Program-made: the position numbers and the translations under genes
Notes under the pieces: generated by a model
What the model was told of the DNA's origin: nothing
The model's input: the letters and a program-made list of their open reading frames with translations, nothing else
Database searches by the model: none
Assembly: GCA_002197545.1 (NCBI GenBank)
Contig: NFUO01000618.1
Location: 1-61,821, forward strand
Source: Acidobacteria subdivision 2 bacterium RH1 MAG20
Lineage (GTDB): Bacteria > Acidobacteriota > Terriglobia > Terriglobales > Acidobacteriaceae
Reading direction: 5' to 3'
DNA: 61,821 nt
In this document: positions 18,207 through 29,275 of the stretch, in pieces
Position numbering within the stretch: the stretch's first letter is position 1
Layout: each line of letters begins with the position of its first letter

Positions 18207-18587
18207 CTAAGCCTTCTTCAACCGCTTGACAACACCGGATAGCGAGTGTTCATTCATCGCCGCCACCGCGTCGCCGCGAACCTTCTTCATCAGTCCAGCC
18301 AGCACCTTGTCCTCGACCGCCAGCCACTCACCGGCTGTCGCATCGAACACATTGCCCAGCCCGATCTGCTTGGCAGGAATCTTCAGCTTCGCGCCGCCGT
18401 TTGGTCCCTTGCGCTGCACGATCAGTCCGGCTTTATGGAGCAGCAGGAACGTCCGCCGCACCATCACGGCGCTCTCCTTTAGAGTCTCTGCAATCGCTGC
18501 CGACGTGTGCATCGCATCCGGCTCGCTCGCCAGCACCGCCAGTACTCGCAAACTCAAAGCAAACCGCGCATTCTGTGCCATGAACAA
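18207..18587 (-). CDS. Rrf2-family transcriptional regulator without iron-sulfur cysteines
   Basis: 126 residues. An N-terminal winged HTH (ALSLRVLAVLASEPDAMHTSAAIAETL-type; recognition helix near ESAVMVRRTFLLLHKAGLI) and the beta-wing RKGPNGGAKLKI match the Rrf2 family. IscR/NsrR-type members bind [2Fe-2S] through three Cys, but this protein has no Cys at all, like the YwnA subgroup, so it senses something else or nothing. ATG at 18587 or 18581. It is convergent with lysS and divergent from the phosphoesterase gene at 18696. Confidence 0.85.
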   Translation of the reverse strand: MFMAQNARFALSLRVLAVLASEPDAMHTSAAIAETLKESAVMVRRTFLLLHKAGLIVQRKGPNGGAKLKIPAKQIGLGNVFDATAGEWLAVEDKVLAGLMKKVRGDAVAAMNEHSLSGVVKRLKKA

Positions 18588-18608
18588 AAAGCTACCACAA
18601 TCATTAGG

Positions 18609-18656
18609 CCGGGTGCCCCATCTTCGCGCGGTTTCATCGCGCTAAGGTGGGTGAAG
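18609..18656 (+). repeat. Dispersed palindromic element, intergenic copy
   Basis: Ends GGGTGCCCCA and TGGGTGAAG as in the lysS copy; inner arms CCCATCTTCGCGC and GCGCTAAGGTGGG pair with two mismatches. It lies in the 108-bp gap between the Rrf2-type gene and the phosphoesterase gene. Confidence 0.6.
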
Positions 18657-18695
18657 CTGGACAGTCTTCACCACGCAACCATGTAAACTTTTCAA

Positions 18696-19490
18696 GTGAA
18701 TATCCTTTTTGTCGGCGACGTCTTCGGCTCTCCCGGCCGCCACATCGTCCGCGAACATCTCCCCCACGTCCTTGAAACCAACGCCGTCGATCTCCTCGTC
18801 ATCAACGGCGAAAACGCCGCTGGAGGCTTCGGCATCACGCCTTCCATCGCCGAAGAACTCTTCGACCTCGGCGCCCACGTCATCACCACCGGAAACCACA
18901 TCTGGGACAAGAAGGAGATCTTCGAGTACATGGCTGTCCCGGCCGACTCGCCCTCCCGTAACCGCCGCATCCTCCGCCCCGCCAACTACGCCGCCGGAAC
19001 GCCCGGCTTCGGCGTCTACGAGGGCGAACTAGGCAACGGACAAACTTACGCAGTCCTCGACCTTCAGGGGCGCGTCTTCATGTCCTCCTGCGACGACCCC
19101 TTCCGCAAAGCCGACGAACTCCTCTCGAAGATCGCCGCAAAAGTCATCCTCCTCGACCTGCACGCCGAAACCACCAGCGAGAAGGTCGCGATGGGCTGGT
19201 ATCTCGATGGCCGGGTCACCGCGGTTTTAGGCACACACACGCACATTCCCACCGCCGACGAGCGCGTGCTTCCCGGTGGCACGGCTTATCAGACGGATGT
19301 GGGGATGTCCGGGCCGTATGACTCTGTAATCGGAGTTGAAAAAGAGCTGGTGCTCAACCGCTTTCTTACCGGGATGCCCGGCAAGTTCGAGGCGGCGAAG
19401 GGCAATCCGAAGATGTGCGCCGCCCTCATCGAGTGCGATGGAGCCACGGGACGCGCACAACGCATTCAGCGCATCATGCTCGGTGAATAG
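18696..19490 (+). CDS. ymdB: YmdB-type calcineurin-like metallophosphoesterase
   Basis: 264 residues, matching the YmdB/TIGR00282 family. Metal-binding motifs are visible: N-terminal GDVFG (Asp8), NGENAAGGFG (about 38), GNHIWD (about 68-73) and GTHTHIPTADE (about 180). Characterised YmdB is a 2',3'-cyclic nucleotide phosphodiesterase that affects RNA turnover and sporulation or biofilm choice; the role here is inferred. Cytoplasmic. The start is GTG at 18696. Often next to rny/recA in other phyla; here it stands alone. Confidence 0.92.
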   Translation: MNILFVGDVFGSPGRHIVREHLPHVLETNAVDLLVINGENAAGGFGITPSIAEELFDLGAHVITTGNHIWDKKEIFEYMAVPADSPSRNRRILRPANYAAGTPGFGVYEGELGNGQTYAVLDLQGRVFMSSCDDPFRKADELLSKIAAKVILLDLHAETTSEKVAMGWYLDGRVTAVLGTHTHIPTADERVLPGGTAYQTDVGMSGPYDSVIGVEKELVLNRFLTGMPGKFEAAKGNPKMCAALIECDGATGRAQRIQRIMLGE

Positions 19491-19544
19491 AGCCTGATGC
19501 GCTGAGGAGGCGATCCGGATTAGGAATACGGAATAAGAGACAAA

Positions 19545-19641
19545 GTCGTCTCGACCGGAGCAGCACAAAGGCACATCATCTCAACAGAGCAGCACAAAAG
19601 CACGTCATCTCGACCGGAGCGCAGCGCAGTGGAGAGACCCC
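19545..19641. repeat. Three imperfect ~30-bp tandem units
   Basis: Units start at about 19546, 19576 and 19605. Each has TC-TCTC-AC-G-AGC followed by AGCACAAA-GCAC in the first two; the third runs on as CGCAGCGCAGTGGAGAG. The third unit resembles a frequent Acidobacteria intergenic repeat. It lies between the convergent ymdB and nuoN genes. Confidence 0.65.
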
Positions 19642-19691
19642 TATATTTGTCTTTTCTTTGGCCGCGAAGGCCTGTCAAATCCGAAAATACT

Positions 19692-21224
19692 TTACTTATC
19701 TGTAATGTCAGCCGCCGGGATCATGGTCACAGCACTTTTCCAGTGACAATTTCCCGGCTCTGCATTGCACTGCTCCATGATCGTACTGGCGCTGGCCCGT
19801 TGGGCAAGGTTCAGGAAGTGCCCAGGAAGAATGCCTAGCACTAAGGTAGCCGCGGCAGCAAGAGTCAGTCCTACGCCAGCGGGAACACTGAGGCTGCGGC
19901 CCTCCGTAGCCTGTGCGGTCTCGGTTACGGGACGCGAGTAGAGCGCGACCAGCAGGCGGAGATAGTAGAAGCAGGCAACGCCGCTGTTGAGCAGGCCGAT
20001 GACCGCGAGCCAGACATGGTTGGCATGAATAGCAGCGGAGAAGACGTAGAACTTGCCGAAGAAGCCGCCGGTGAAGGGGATACCGATCAGCGAGATGAGG
20101 AAGAGCGCAAGGAACGCGGCAAGGACAGGCCTTCTGAGTCCGAGGCCCGTATAGTCATCGGTGGTGCGGATCTGCTCGTTGTAGCCGGTGACCTGGGTGA
20201 TGACGGCGAAGGCCCCGATTTGCATGGCGGCGTAGGTGGCCGTGTAGAAGCAGGCTGCCGCAACGCCGTCGCCCTGAAGGGCGGTGAAGGCGACGAGGAT
20301 ATACCCGGCGTGGGCGATGCTGGAGTAGGCCAGCATCCGCTTGACGTCGCGCTGAAGCAACGCGCCGAGGTTGCCGACGGTCATCGACAGGGCTGCGAGA
20401 ACCCACAGCAGAATAGACCAGCGGTGCTCCATCGGCCCGAATGCGGAGAAGGTAATGCGCAGCAGGACGGCGAAGGCTGCGGCCTTGGGCGCGGTGGACA
20501 TGAAGCCGACCACCGGCGAGGGCGCTCCCTGATAGACGTCCGGCGTCCAGACGTGGAAGGGCGCGGCGGAGACCTTGAAGCCGAGGCCGATGAGGATCAT
20601 CGCGAGCGCAAGAAAGGCCAAGCGTGGAGTCGTGGTCGTGGCGAGGCCCTGAGCGATTGCAGCGATGGAGGTCGATCCGGTGGCTCCAAAGGCCAGCGCA
20701 ATACCGTAGAGGAAGAACGCCGTGGCGAAGGAGCCCAGCAGAAAGTATTTGATAGAGGACTCAGACCCCGTCGCGCTGCCCTTGCGGAAGCCGCACATGA
20801 TGTAAGTCGCAATGGACGAGATTTCGAGGCCGACGAAGACGACGAGCAGTTCAGTCGCGCAGGTCATCAGCATCATGCCAACGGCGCTGAACGCGATGAG
20901 GGCGAAGTATTCGCCGGAGTGGCGGGTGCTGCCTTCAAAGTAGTCCAGCGAGATCAGCAGCGTGACCAGAACGATGGCTGAGATGAGCAGATGGAAGAAG
21001 ACGGAGAAGGCGTCAATCTGGATGGTGCCGGAGAAGGCTGTGATGACGCCAAGGTGAAGCTGATACCAGCCTGCGATGCCTGCGGTCACAGTGCCGAGGA
21101 TGGCAAGCCAGCCAAGCGGCTTACGGCTTGCGGTAGGCGGCAGCAGAGGCTCAATAAGCATGATGAGGACGCCGACGATGGTGAGGATGTACTCAGGCAG
21201 GAGAGCAATGATATTCGGGGACAT
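19692..21224 (-). CDS. nuoN: NADH-quinone oxidoreductase subunit N
   Basis: 510 residues, about 14 membrane helices. One of three antiporter-like proton-pumping subunits of complex I. Typical features: a conserved membrane Glu in [17 protein letters not shown] and the lysine helix AAPKAAAF (about residues 255-262). Last gene of the leftward nuo operon; its ATG overlaps the nuoM stop by one base (TAATG). A terminator is not obvious after it; the tandem repeat at 19545 lies downstream. Confidence 0.95.
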   Translation of the reverse strand: MSPNIIALLPEYILTIVGVLIMLIEPLLPPTASRKPLGWLAILGTVTAGIAGWYQLHLGVITAFSGTIQIDAFSVFFHLLISAIVLVTLLISLDYFEGSTRHSGEYFALIAFSAVGMMLMTCATELLVVFVGLEISSIATYIMCGFRKGSATGSESSIKYFLLGSFATAFFLYGIALAFGATGSTSIAAIAQGLATTTTPRLAFLALAMILIGLGFKVSAAPFHVWTPDVYQGAPSPVVGFMSTAPKAAAFAVLLRITFSAFGPMEHRWSILLWVLAALSMTVGNLGALLQRDVKRMLAYSSIAHAGYILVAFTALQGDGVAAACFYTATYAAMQIGAFAVITQVTGYNEQIRTTDDYTGLGLRRPVLAAFLALFLISLIGIPFTGGFFGKFYVFSAAIHANHVWLAVIGLLNSGVACFYYLRLLVALYSRPVTETAQATEGRSLSVPAGVGLTLAAAATLVLGILPGHFLNLAQRASASTIMEQCNAEPGNCHWKSAVTMIPAADITDK

Positions 21225-22816
21225 TATTTGGCCTCCGTGTTGGCCGAGGCCGTCAGTGGCTGCACTTGCCGGGGCTGGATCTGTAGAGCCCGGGCTTCGT
21301 TAGTGGCTGAGGACAATTGCGTAGCGGCGATGCGGGTTCCGGCTGCGTCGATAGCGCGGAGCCAGATAGGAGACGCTACTCCCATGACCAGGAAGAGGAT
21401 CATCAGAGGCCACATCGCCAAATGCTCACGGGCATCGAGGTCCCAGCCTCTTACTTTTTCGGACTTGATGCCGAGGTCGCCATAGAAGACACGCTGGATC
21501 ATCCAGAGCATGTAAGACGCGCTCAGGATGACGCCCGTGGTGGCAAGGACCGTCCATACGATGTGGTGCGCGAAGACGGACTGCATCGAACCGGAGAGGA
21601 TAAGGAACTCGCCGACAAAGCCGTTGAGCATGGGCAGGCCCACCAGCGACAGCGTGGTGATGACGAACATCGTCACCATCCAGGGCAGCTTCGCGGCGAG
21701 GCCGCCGTATTCGCGCATGTCGTAGGTGCCGTAGCGCTCGTAGAGGATGCCGAGCAGCATGAAGAAGGCAGCGCCCGAGAGGCTCTCGCTGAGGATATGG
21801 AAGATGCCGCCATCAAGGCCGGAGATGGTGAAGCTGAAGATGCCGAGAATGATGAACGCCAGCGCGCTGAGCGTGGCATAGGCGGCGAGGCGCTTGAGGT
21901 CCTTCTGGACGAGGGCAAGCAGCGCGCCATAGACGATACCGATAGCTCCAAGCGCAAGCATTAATGGGGCGATACGGTGAGACTGCTCAGGGAAGATGCC
22001 GAAGGAGAAGCGCAGGATGGAGTAGAGGCCTAGCTTGCCGGCAAGCACCATCACGGCAGCGGTCGGCGCTTCGGAGATGGCGTCGGAGAGCCAGCCATGC
22101 AGGGGGAAGACTGGGACCTTGACCGCGAAGGCGACCAGGAAAGCCAGCGAGCAGAGCCACAGCGCGGCGGAGTTGCCGGAGATGCTGTGCGTGGCTGCAA
22201 GCTGCGTGAGCTGCGGCAGGTCAAAGGTGCCGGTCCGGGCATAGAGCCAGAGGATGCCGACGAGCAAAATCGCCGAGGGAATGAAGGCGTAGAGGAAGAA
22301 TTTGATTGCGGCGCGACGGCGGTTCTCGGTGCGGCCAAAGGTGGCGATGAGGAGCGCAATGGGAATGAGCGAGAGCTCCCAGAACCCGTAGTAGAGGAAG
22401 AGGTCGAGCGAGACAAAGACGCCGAGCATCGCGACCTGCTGCAACAGGAAGAGGACGTAGAAGGTCTTCTTGCGGGTGTCGATGGTGCGCCACGAGACGA
22501 GCACGCCAAGCGGGGCGAGAATGCCGGTAAGCACGACCAGCCACATCGACAGTCCATCGACGCCGAGATGATAGCGAATGGCAGGAGAGGCTATCCACGG
22601 AATATTCGTTGCGAACTGAAAGGTGCCGGAGGCAGTGCCGTAGTCGTAGTGGAAGGGAAGGTGCAGCGTGCAGAGGAAGGTGATGAGCGTGACGGCGAGG
22701 GCGCCCCACTGCATCAGCTTTCCCTTGTCCGGCAATAACGCGAGTAGAATCGCGCCGGCGAGCGGGACGAGGATGATGATGGTCAGGATGGAGTGGTCTA
22801 TATTCATCAGGTTCAT
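21224..22816 (-). CDS. nuoM: NADH-quinone oxidoreductase subunit M
   Basis: About 530 residues, 14 membrane helices. Proton-pumping antiporter-like subunit. Seen: [16 protein letters not shown] with the key Glu, [12 protein letters not shown], and the broken-helix Lys region [23 protein letters not shown]. The frame is open to 23086, but that part lies inside nuoL and is Arg-rich nonsense; ATG 22816 (AAGGAA about 12 bases upstream) gives the normal family N-terminus. An ATG at 22807 is the alternative. Confidence 0.95.
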   Translation of the reverse strand: MNLMNIDHSILTIIILVPLAGAILLALLPDKGKLMQWGALAVTLITFLCTLHLPFHYDYGTASGTFQFATNIPWIASPAIRYHLGVDGLSMWLVVLTGILAPLGVLVSWRTIDTRKKTFYVLFLLQQVAMLGVFVSLDLFLYYGFWELSLIPIALLIATFGRTENRRRAAIKFFLYAFIPSAILLVGILWLYARTGTFDLPQLTQLAATHSISGNSAALWLCSLAFLVAFAVKVPVFPLHGWLSDAISEAPTAAVMVLAGKLGLYSILRFSFGIFPEQSHRIAPLMLALGAIGIVYGALLALVQKDLKRLAAYATLSALAFIILGIFSFTISGLDGGIFHILSESLSGAAFFMLLGILYERYGTYDMREYGGLAAKLPWMVTMFVITTLSLVGLPMLNGFVGEFLILSGSMQSVFAHHIVWTVLATTGVILSASYMLWMIQRVFYGDLGIKSEKVRGWDLDAREHLAMWPLMILFLVMGVASPIWLRAIDAAGTRIAATQLSSATNEARALQIQPRQVQPLTASANTEAK

Positions 22817-22833
22817 CGGGTTTATCGTTTCCT

Positions 22834-24861
22834 TTAGTGCATCCAGAGCGAGCGTCCGAAGATCATGACGACGAGGATGGCGGCGGCGCCGAGCGCGAGC
22901 CATCCGGCATAGGAGCGAATGTTGCCGGACTGAACCCGGCGGGTAACTGTGCTGAGACCTCGGGTGGTAGCTCCTGCGAGAGCACCGGAACCATTGACCA
23001 GTCCAGTGTCTACGAGGCCAGCCAGAATGAGGCGTGTAAACATGAGCAGGCCCGTGACGATGAAGCCGTAGATCTCGTCGACCCAATACTTGTTCTCAAC
23101 CAGCGAATAGAGCGGTTTTGCCTTGAGTGCGAGCGCTCCAGCGGTGCCGGGCTTCTTGTAATAGAACAGCCACGCGAAGAAGAAGCCGATGGCCACGACA
23201 ATGAGCGAGACGGCGGCCAGCGTAAGTTCGAGGCCGTGGCTTGCGGCGGCGGTAGCTTCTGTGGCTGTCCCAAAGACGGGATCGAGGAAGTTGCCGAATG
23301 CGACATGACTCCAGCCGCCGACGAGGGAAAGAATGCCAAGGATCACCAGTGGAAGCAGCATGACCCAGGGGGACTCGTGGACTCCGTGTGAGTGCGCGGT
23401 ATCATTTTCGTCTTCCATTACCAGCGTGGTGTGAGCGCTGGCGTGAACTGCGGCTCCGTGAGTATGGAGATTGCCGTGTTCTTCAAAACGCTGTTCGCCG
23501 AAGAAGGTCTTGAACCAGAGGCGGAACATGTAGAAGGACGTCATGCCCGCGGTGACGAGTCCGACGAGCCAGAGCAACTTGGCGATGGGATTATCCGAGA
23601 TAAAGGTTTGGTAGAGGATCTCGTCCTTCGAGAAGAACCCGGCGAAGGGCCAGATGCCGGCGATAGCGAAGACGCCGGAGGTCATCGTCCAGAAGGTGAC
23701 AGGGATGCGCTTGCGCAGGCCGCCCATGTTGCGCATGTCCTGCTCTCCGGAGAGGGCATGAATGACGGAACCGGCGGCGAGGAAGAGCAACGCCTTGAAG
23801 AAGGCGTGCGTGAGCAGGTGGAAGATTCCGGCGGCGTAGGCCCCGACTCCGCAGGCCAGGAACATGTACCCGAGCTGCGAGACGGTGGAGTAGGCGAGGA
23901 CGCGCTTGATGTCGTGCTGCACCATGCCGATGGAGGCAGCTACGATTGCCGTCGCCGCGCCGATAATGGCGACTACTGCAAGCGCCGTTGCCGAGCGGTC
24001 AAATAGCGTGTGGCAGCGCGCGACCATATAGATGCCCGCCGTGACCATCGTTGCCGCATGGATGAGAGCGGAGACCGGGGTGGGGCCTTCCATTGCGTCG
24101 GGCAGCCAGGTGTAGAGAGGAATCTGCGCGGATTTTCCTGTGGCTCCCAATACAAGCAGAAGCGCAATAGCGGTAAGGAAGCCGCCGTGCCACTCAGGAT
24201 GCTCCGTGATGGTGCTGAAGACATCGGTGAAGTTGAGGTTGCCGAAGCGGGCGACGAGAAGGAACATTGCCAGAAGAAAGCCGAAGTCGCCGATGCGATT
24301 GACGATGAAGGCTTTTTTGCCGGCGTCAGCGGCGGAGTCCTTCTTGAAGTAGAAGCCGATGAGCAGGTAGGAAGCTAAGCCCACGCCCTCCCAGCCGACG
24401 AAGAGCAGAAGGAAGCTGCTTGCCAGCACCAGGACCGACATGAAGAACATGAAGAGGTTGAGGTAGGCGAAGAAGCGCCAGTAGCCCTCTTCGTGCGCCA
24501 TGTATCCGGCGGAATAGAGATGAATCAGAAAGCCGACGCCAGTGACAACGCCGAGCATGATGAGGGTAAGGTGGTCGACGGTAAAGTCGAAGTTAACCTG
24601 GAAGCCGGAGATGGCGATCCAACTCTGACCGAAGGGACGGCTGACGGCATGAATCACTTCCGGAGCGTTGGCTGCCGTCATCACCGACCAGAGCCACGCG
24701 ACGATCACAGCCGGTATCGCGGTGAAGAATAATGCAACGGCGGTGACGGCGGCGCGGGACAGCTTGCGACCAAGGGTTCCATTGATAAGGAAACCAATGA
24801 AGGGAAGCAGCGGGATCAGCCAGAGATAGCAGGCAGGCGTCATGGAAGTCTGAGGGCTCAT
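22834..24861 (-). CDS. nuoL: NADH-quinone oxidoreductase subunit L
   Basis: 675 residues, about 16 membrane helices with the long C-terminal lateral helix that clamps the membrane arm. Seen: [19 protein letters not shown] (key Glu), [31 protein letters not shown] (lysine helix; only key parts listed) and [13 protein letters not shown]. The His-rich loop [18 protein letters not shown] (about 505-522) is unusual but probably just a solvent loop. ATG 24861 overlaps the nuoK stop by 4 bp; the longer frame to 25005 is a shadow of nuoK. Confidence 0.95.
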   Translation of the reverse strand: MSPQTSMTPACYLWLIPLLPFIGFLINGTLGRKLSRAAVTAVALFFTAIPAVIVAWLWSVMTAANAPEVIHAVSRPFGQSWIAISGFQVNFDFTVDHLTLIMLGVVTGVGFLIHLYSAGYMAHEEGYWRFFAYLNLFMFFMSVLVLASSFLLLFVGWEGVGLASYLLIGFYFKKDSAADAGKKAFIVNRIGDFGFLLAMFLLVARFGNLNFTDVFSTITEHPEWHGGFLTAIALLLVLGATGKSAQIPLYTWLPDAMEGPTPVSALIHAATMVTAGIYMVARCHTLFDRSATALAVVAIIGAATAIVAASIGMVQHDIKRVLAYSTVSQLGYMFLACGVGAYAAGIFHLLTHAFFKALLFLAAGSVIHALSGEQDMRNMGGLRKRIPVTFWTMTSGVFAIAGIWPFAGFFSKDEILYQTFISDNPIAKLLWLVGLVTAGMTSFYMFRLWFKTFFGEQRFEEHGNLHTHGAAVHASAHTTLVMEDENDTAHSHGVHESPWVMLLPLVILGILSLVGGWSHVAFGNFLDPVFGTATEATAAASHGLELTLAAVSLIVVAIGFFFAWLFYYKKPGTAGALALKAKPLYSLVENKYWVDEIYGFIVTGLLMFTRLILAGLVDTGLVNGSGALAGATTRGLSTVTRRVQSGNIRSYAGWLALGAAAILVVMIFGRSLWMH

Positions 24862-25169
24862 AGTTTCATCAGGTCGATCTGGTCGACGTTCAGGGTCTGG
24901 CGCGTGCGGAAGATGGCGATGATGATGGCGAGGCCGACGGCGGCTTCGGCTGCGGCGACGACCATCACGAAGAAGACGAAGATCTGGCCGCTGATCTGGT
25001 GCCATTGATGCGCAAAGGCGACAAAGGTAAGGTTAACGGCGTTGAGCATCAGCTCAATCGACATAAAGATGGTGATGATGTTGCGCTTGATAAGGAAGGA
25101 GCCGACGCCGATGGAGAAGAGGACGGCGGCAAGAACAAGATAATAGGCTGTGGGAACTTGTGTGGCCAT
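24858..25169 (-). CDS. nuoK: NADH-quinone oxidoreductase subunit K
   Basis: 103 residues, three membrane helices. Conserved membrane acids are in [18 protein letters not shown] (Glu about 36) and [13 protein letters not shown] (Glu about 72), the polar path linking quinone chemistry to the pumping subunits. It starts 4 bp after nuoJ and overlaps nuoL by 4 bp, so translation is coupled. Confidence 0.96.
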   Translation of the reverse strand: MATQVPTAYYLVLAAVLFSIGVGSFLIKRNIITIFMSIELMLNAVNLTFVAFAHQWHQISGQIFVFFVMVVAAAEAAVGLAIIIAIFRTRQTLNVDQIDLMKL

Positions 25170-25173
25170 AGGC

Positions 25174-25683
25174 TTATTGCTCCTCCTTGCGCGCGAGAAC
25201 GACGGCGCCGAGGATGGCGACGAGGATGAGGATGGAAGTCACTTCAAAGGGAAGTAGCTGCCTGGTAAAAAGCACCTGGCTGAGCTCAGCGATATTGTTG
25301 ATGCCGCTGTCGAGATGGCCACCGAGGTTAGCGAGGCCAAGAGCCTTGCGCTCCGACAGAAAGACGAAGCTGAGCAGGCAGAAGATAGCGACCGCTCCGG
25401 GGATACCGGCGATGTAGGCAGCGCGGCTGCCGGTGGTTCGTTCTTCTTTGCCCGCGTTGAGCAGCATAATGACGAAGACGAACAGCACCATGATCGCGCC
25501 CGAGTAGACGATGACCTGCGCCGCGGCGAGGAACTCCGCTCCGAGTGACCAATAGAGGGCGGCGAGCGACATCATCACGACGACGAGCGACAGAGCGCTG
25601 TTGATGGGGTGACGTTGCAGCAGGAGATTGAGTGCTCCCGCTACGGCCAGCGCGCCAAAGATTATGAAAAGTGCCAGTTGCAT
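25174..25683 (-). CDS. nuoJ: NADH-quinone oxidoreductase subunit J
   Basis: 169 residues, five membrane helices, with [21 protein letters not shown] as the family signature (helix 3, with a pi-bulge in known structures). It precedes nuoK by 4 bp. A 98-bp gap separates it from nuoH; in most bacteria nuoI lies there, but no frame encoding a two-[4Fe-4S] ferredoxin is present. Confidence 0.95.
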   Translation of the reverse strand: MQLALFIIFGALAVAGALNLLLQRHPINSALSLVVVMMSLAALYWSLGAEFLAAAQVIVYSGAIMVLFVFVIMLLNAGKEERTTGSRAAYIAGIPGAVAIFCLLSFVFLSERKALGLANLGGHLDSGINNIAELSQVLFTRQLLPFEVTSILILVAILGAVVLARKEEQ

Positions 25684-25781
25684 GATGAACCGCTCAAGTC
25701 TTTCCTGAATCGCTTGGAACTGTTGGAGCAGAGCAGAAGGTCGTGGCTATCTGCCGATTGTAAAGCAGCCCGGCGGTGAAA

Positions 25782-26855
25782 CTATCCGTGCAGCGCAAGA
25801 ACGAGACTGGTGATGATAATGTTCGCCATCGCCAGAGGAAGTAGAAATTTCCAGCCAAAACTCATGAGCTGGTCGTAACGAAAACGGGGCAGTGTGCCGC
25901 GCACCCAGATATAGAGCAGAAGGAACGCGAAGACTTTAGCGACAAACCAGAGAACGGGAAAGATCGCCGTGAGGATAGGGCCGCCGAAGTTCGCGGGGAG
26001 AAGATGGCCGAGCGGACTGGATGCGCCGCCGAAGAACATCAGCGTGGCAACGCAGCTTACGGTGATCATGTTGGCGTATTCGGCCATGAAGAACATAGCG
26101 AACTTCATGGAGCTGTACTCGGTGTGATATCCGGCGACTAGTTCAGACTCGGCTTCGGGAAGGTCGAAGGGCGAGCGGTTGGTCTCGGCATAGGCAGCCA
26201 TCAGATAGATAAAGAAGGCCACGAACTGAAAGCCGCCGAAGAAATTCCACGAGAGCAGGCCGTGAGCGGACTGGCTGTCGACGATGGTACGCAGGTTGAG
26301 CGACTGCGCGCGGAGCACCACACCGACTAAAGACAGGCCAAGTGCAAGTTCGTAGCTGATGACCTGCGAGGTAGCGCGCAGCGAGCCGAGAAGCGAAAAT
26401 TTATTGTTCGACGACCAGCCCGAGAGCGCGATACCGTAGACGCCGATGGAGGTGATGCCGAGGATCACAAGCAGCCCAATATTGATGTTGGAGATATCGA
26501 ACATATCGACGCCGATTCCATTGGCATAGATGTGGTGGGCAGCGCCGAACGGAACGACGGCGATAGAGACGAGAGCGCAGGTGAGCGCGATGATCGGCGC
26601 GACGATAAAGAGAGGACGCTCAGCCGCGAAAGGCAGCAGGTCTTCCTTGAGGAATAGCTTGATGCCGTCGGCGAGTGGTTGCAGAAGACCGAAGGGGCCG
26701 ACGCGGGAAGGCCCCCAGCGGTTCTGCATGTGGCCGAGGACCTTGCGCTCCAGCAGCACCGTATAGGCCACCGCCGTCAATGTGATCACGAAGACGACGA
26801 GGATTTTAACGATGCTGAGCAGCAGAAATGTCTGGAACGGACTGAGATGGCTCAC
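25782..26855 (-). CDS. nuoH: NADH-quinone oxidoreductase subunit H
   Basis: 357 residues, eight membrane helices; it forms much of the quinone-binding chamber with NuoB and NuoD. Signatures: RWGPSRVGPFGLLQPLADGIKLFLKE (residues about 42-67; key RVGP and KLFLKE), AYAETNRSPFDLPEAESELVAGYHTEYS (acidic loop) and a C-terminal WVRGTLPRFRYDQLM. It starts 17 bp after nuoG. Confidence 0.96.
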   Translation of the reverse strand: MSHLSPFQTFLLLSIVKILVVFVITLTAVAYTVLLERKVLGHMQNRWGPSRVGPFGLLQPLADGIKLFLKEDLLPFAAERPLFIVAPIIALTCALVSIAVVPFGAAHHIYANGIGVDMFDISNINIGLLVILGITSIGVYGIALSGWSSNNKFSLLGSLRATSQVISYELALGLSLVGVVLRAQSLNLRTIVDSQSAHGLLSWNFFGGFQFVAFFIYLMAAYAETNRSPFDLPEAESELVAGYHTEYSSMKFAMFFMAEYANMITVSCVATLMFFGGASSPLGHLLPANFGGPILTAIFPVLWFVAKVFAFLLLYIWVRGTLPRFRYDQLMSFGWKFLLPLAMANIIITSLVLALHG

Positions 26856-26872
26856 GGTGTTGGGTTGCGCTC

Positions 26873-29251
26873 CTAGTCGGCGGCTTGAATTTGAATAAGA
26901 GGCTGGTCGGCCTGGAATTGTTGCACGTCGTTGAGCATGGCGGAGTAGCGGCCAAGCGTGCCGGAGGTAAAGAGGGTGTCGTTTGCGGGCAATACCAGAT
27001 CGCGGCGGTTGCCGATCTGGACCACGCCGGAAGCGGCGGGTTGCAGGTGCTGGTCATTTCCTGAGAGAAGCTGGAGACGAAGCAGGTTGTAGCCCGGAAC
27101 AAGCCGCTGAATCTCGTCAAGAATGGCGTAGGAATCGAAGGGGCTGAGCTTCGGCTCGAGATTATTTGCCGTCAGCCATACTGCATGGCGGTCGGCCTCG
27201 CCAGACTGTGCACCGCGTGACTGGCCCATATCGGCACGAAGTCCTTTGCCAAAGGGGACGAGCTTGCGCATGTCCGCACCCATCTTGTCGGCGATGCGAA
27301 CGATCATCTCGAAGTCGGTGCGGACACCGGCGCGATCGCCAGCCTTTTTGACCTGCTGGAGATCGCCGTAACTATTGGTGACGGAGCCGGACTTCTCATA
27401 GAGGTTGGCGGCGGGGAGAATGACGTCGGCAAGCGCGGCGGTCTCGGTGAGGAACATCTCCTGCACAACCATGAAGGTGTCCTTGAGCGCAGCAGGATCG
27501 ACGCTGTAGCGCGCCACCGGGTTGGAGCCGACGACGTAGAGAGCCGAGAGTTCGCCGCGGCCGGCTACGTCGAAGATCTCGAGCATGTCGAGGCCGGGCT
27601 CCGCGGGAGCGTTGTACTCGGCGAAGCTACTGTTGCCAACTAGGGGCGTGTAGCCGGGGAGCATGTCTGGGAGCAGACCCATATCGGCTGCGCCGCGCGA
27701 GTTGGCGTAGTCGGAGAGCAGCGCGAACTTCGCTCCGGGAATGGTGAGACCGAAGTCGATGAGGTTCTTTAGCTCCGCGCCGCGTAGCTCCGAACCGATC
27801 AGGATAAGGAGGTTTTCTTCCGTCTTGACGGTGTCGCGGAAGGCCCCGAGCGCATCGACGTCGGAGACAGCATTGGAGGCTGCTGCATTGTCTCCGGCAA
27901 GGAAGCTGGCCAGAGCACCGTAGCCGAAAGGCGCGAGCCGCACGAAAGCCTTGGCTTGGCGGCGCAGTTTGATCTCGGCGGAGTTGACGACATACAACCG
28001 TGCGCGGTTGTTGCGGACGTTGGTGCGAATATTCCACGCCGTACCCGGAGCCTGATTGGTGGGGTCGCCGCCCACCAGCAAAATTGCTGGAGCACTAAGC
28101 GTGTCGCGCAGGGAAGCAGTGCGATCTCCGTGTCCGGCGAGAGCCTGAGCGAACGCCACATAGTCCGCTGTGCGGTGATGGTCGATGTTATTGGTGCCTA
28201 ACACTGTGCGCGCGAATTTCTGGAGGAGATAAGCTTCCTCATTGGTCAGGCGGTTGCCGCCAATGATGCCGATGCTCTTGCCGCCGCGCGTATCGCGAAG
28301 CTCGCGGAAGCGCTTGCCGACGTGGTCGAGCGCGTCTTCCCAGCTAACAGGCTTCAGTTCGCCATTGGGCTGGCGGACGAGGGGCTGGGTGATGCGGTCT
28401 TCATTGTTTGCAAAGTCGAAGGCGTACCGGCCCTTGTTGCAGAGGAAGTCGCCATTGATGCCACTCTTGTCGCGGTTGTCGCCGCGCACGATCTCGGAGC
28501 CGTCGGAGGTGCTGCGAACGCCGAGGGTCGTCTTGCAACCGTCACCGCAGTGCGTACAGACCGTGGCGACGTGGTTCATCTCCCAGGGGCGCGTCTTGTA
28601 GCGGTAGGTGCCGCTGGTCAGAGCGCCGACGGGGCAAGCGTCGATGCACATACCGCACTGCTCGCAATCAACATGGGCAAGGTTGTCGGGCGACATATGC
28701 GCGGGAACGTTGGGCGCAATCACCGAGGAGCTGCCGCGGTTCTGAATGCCGAGCGCGAAGACGTCCATGCCCTCGCCGCACATACGCACGCAGCGATAGC
28801 AGAGGATGCAGCGCGGACGGTCGAAGTAAACGACCGGCGACCACTTCTGCTCTTCGCGGTGGTTCTTGGGCTCGGCATAGAAGCTGTCAGCCGCGCCGTA
28901 CTTGAAGGTCATGTCCTGCAACTCGCACTCGCCGCCGGCATCGCAGACCGGGCAGTCGAGCGGATGGTTGCCGAGCAGCAGTTGCAGCGTGGCTTTCCTC
29001 GCCTGCGCTATTTCAGGAGTCTCTGTAGCCACGACCATGCCTTCAGCGACCGGAGTGGTGCAGGCGGTCTGAAGCTTGGGAACCTTCTCAAGGCGCACGA
29101 CGCACATGCGGCACGCAGCCTGAAGCGAGAGACCGGGATAGTAGCAGAAGGCTGGAATCTCGATGCCGGCGGACTTGCAGGCGTCGATGAGCAGAGTGCC
29201 AGCGGGAGCGGTGAGTTTTTTGCCGTCTACGGTAAAGGTTACGTCTGGCAT
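26873..29251 (-). CDS. nuoG: NADH-quinone oxidoreductase subunit G
   Basis: 792 residues. N-terminal plant-type [2Fe-2S] domain (CYYPGLSLQAACRMC, TACTTP), the His/Cys cluster motif GGECELQD with C-x2-C upstream, then two [4Fe-4S] sets (CILCYRCVRMC; CEQCGMCIDACPVGA), a further C-x2-C-x3-C (CTHCGDGCK), and a long molybdopterin-oxidoreductase-like domain without cofactor motifs. It passes electrons from NuoF to NuoI. High-GC, normal length. It is separated from nuoF by an unrelated secreted-protein gene. Confidence 0.95.
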   Translation of the reverse strand: MPDVTFTVDGKKLTAPAGTLLIDACKSAGIEIPAFCYYPGLSLQAACRMCVVRLEKVPKLQTACTTPVAEGMVVATETPEIAQARKATLQLLLGNHPLDCPVCDAGGECELQDMTFKYGAADSFYAEPKNHREEQKWSPVVYFDRPRCILCYRCVRMCGEGMDVFALGIQNRGSSSVIAPNVPAHMSPDNLAHVDCEQCGMCIDACPVGALTSGTYRYKTRPWEMNHVATVCTHCGDGCKTTLGVRSTSDGSEIVRGDNRDKSGINGDFLCNKGRYAFDFANNEDRITQPLVRQPNGELKPVSWEDALDHVGKRFRELRDTRGGKSIGIIGGNRLTNEEAYLLQKFARTVLGTNNIDHHRTADYVAFAQALAGHGDRTASLRDTLSAPAILLVGGDPTNQAPGTAWNIRTNVRNNRARLYVVNSAEIKLRRQAKAFVRLAPFGYGALASFLAGDNAAASNAVSDVDALGAFRDTVKTEENLLILIGSELRGAELKNLIDFGLTIPGAKFALLSDYANSRGAADMGLLPDMLPGYTPLVGNSSFAEYNAPAEPGLDMLEIFDVAGRGELSALYVVGSNPVARYSVDPAALKDTFMVVQEMFLTETAALADVILPAANLYEKSGSVTNSYGDLQQVKKAGDRAGVRTDFEMIVRIADKMGADMRKLVPFGKGLRADMGQSRGAQSGEADRHAVWLTANNLEPKLSPFDSYAILDEIQRLVPGYNLLRLQLLSGNDQHLQPAASGVVQIGNRRDLVLPANDTLFTSGTLGRYSAMLNDVQQFQADQPLIQIQAAD

Positions 29252-29275
29252 TTGGTTCCTTATATATGTGAGGCG

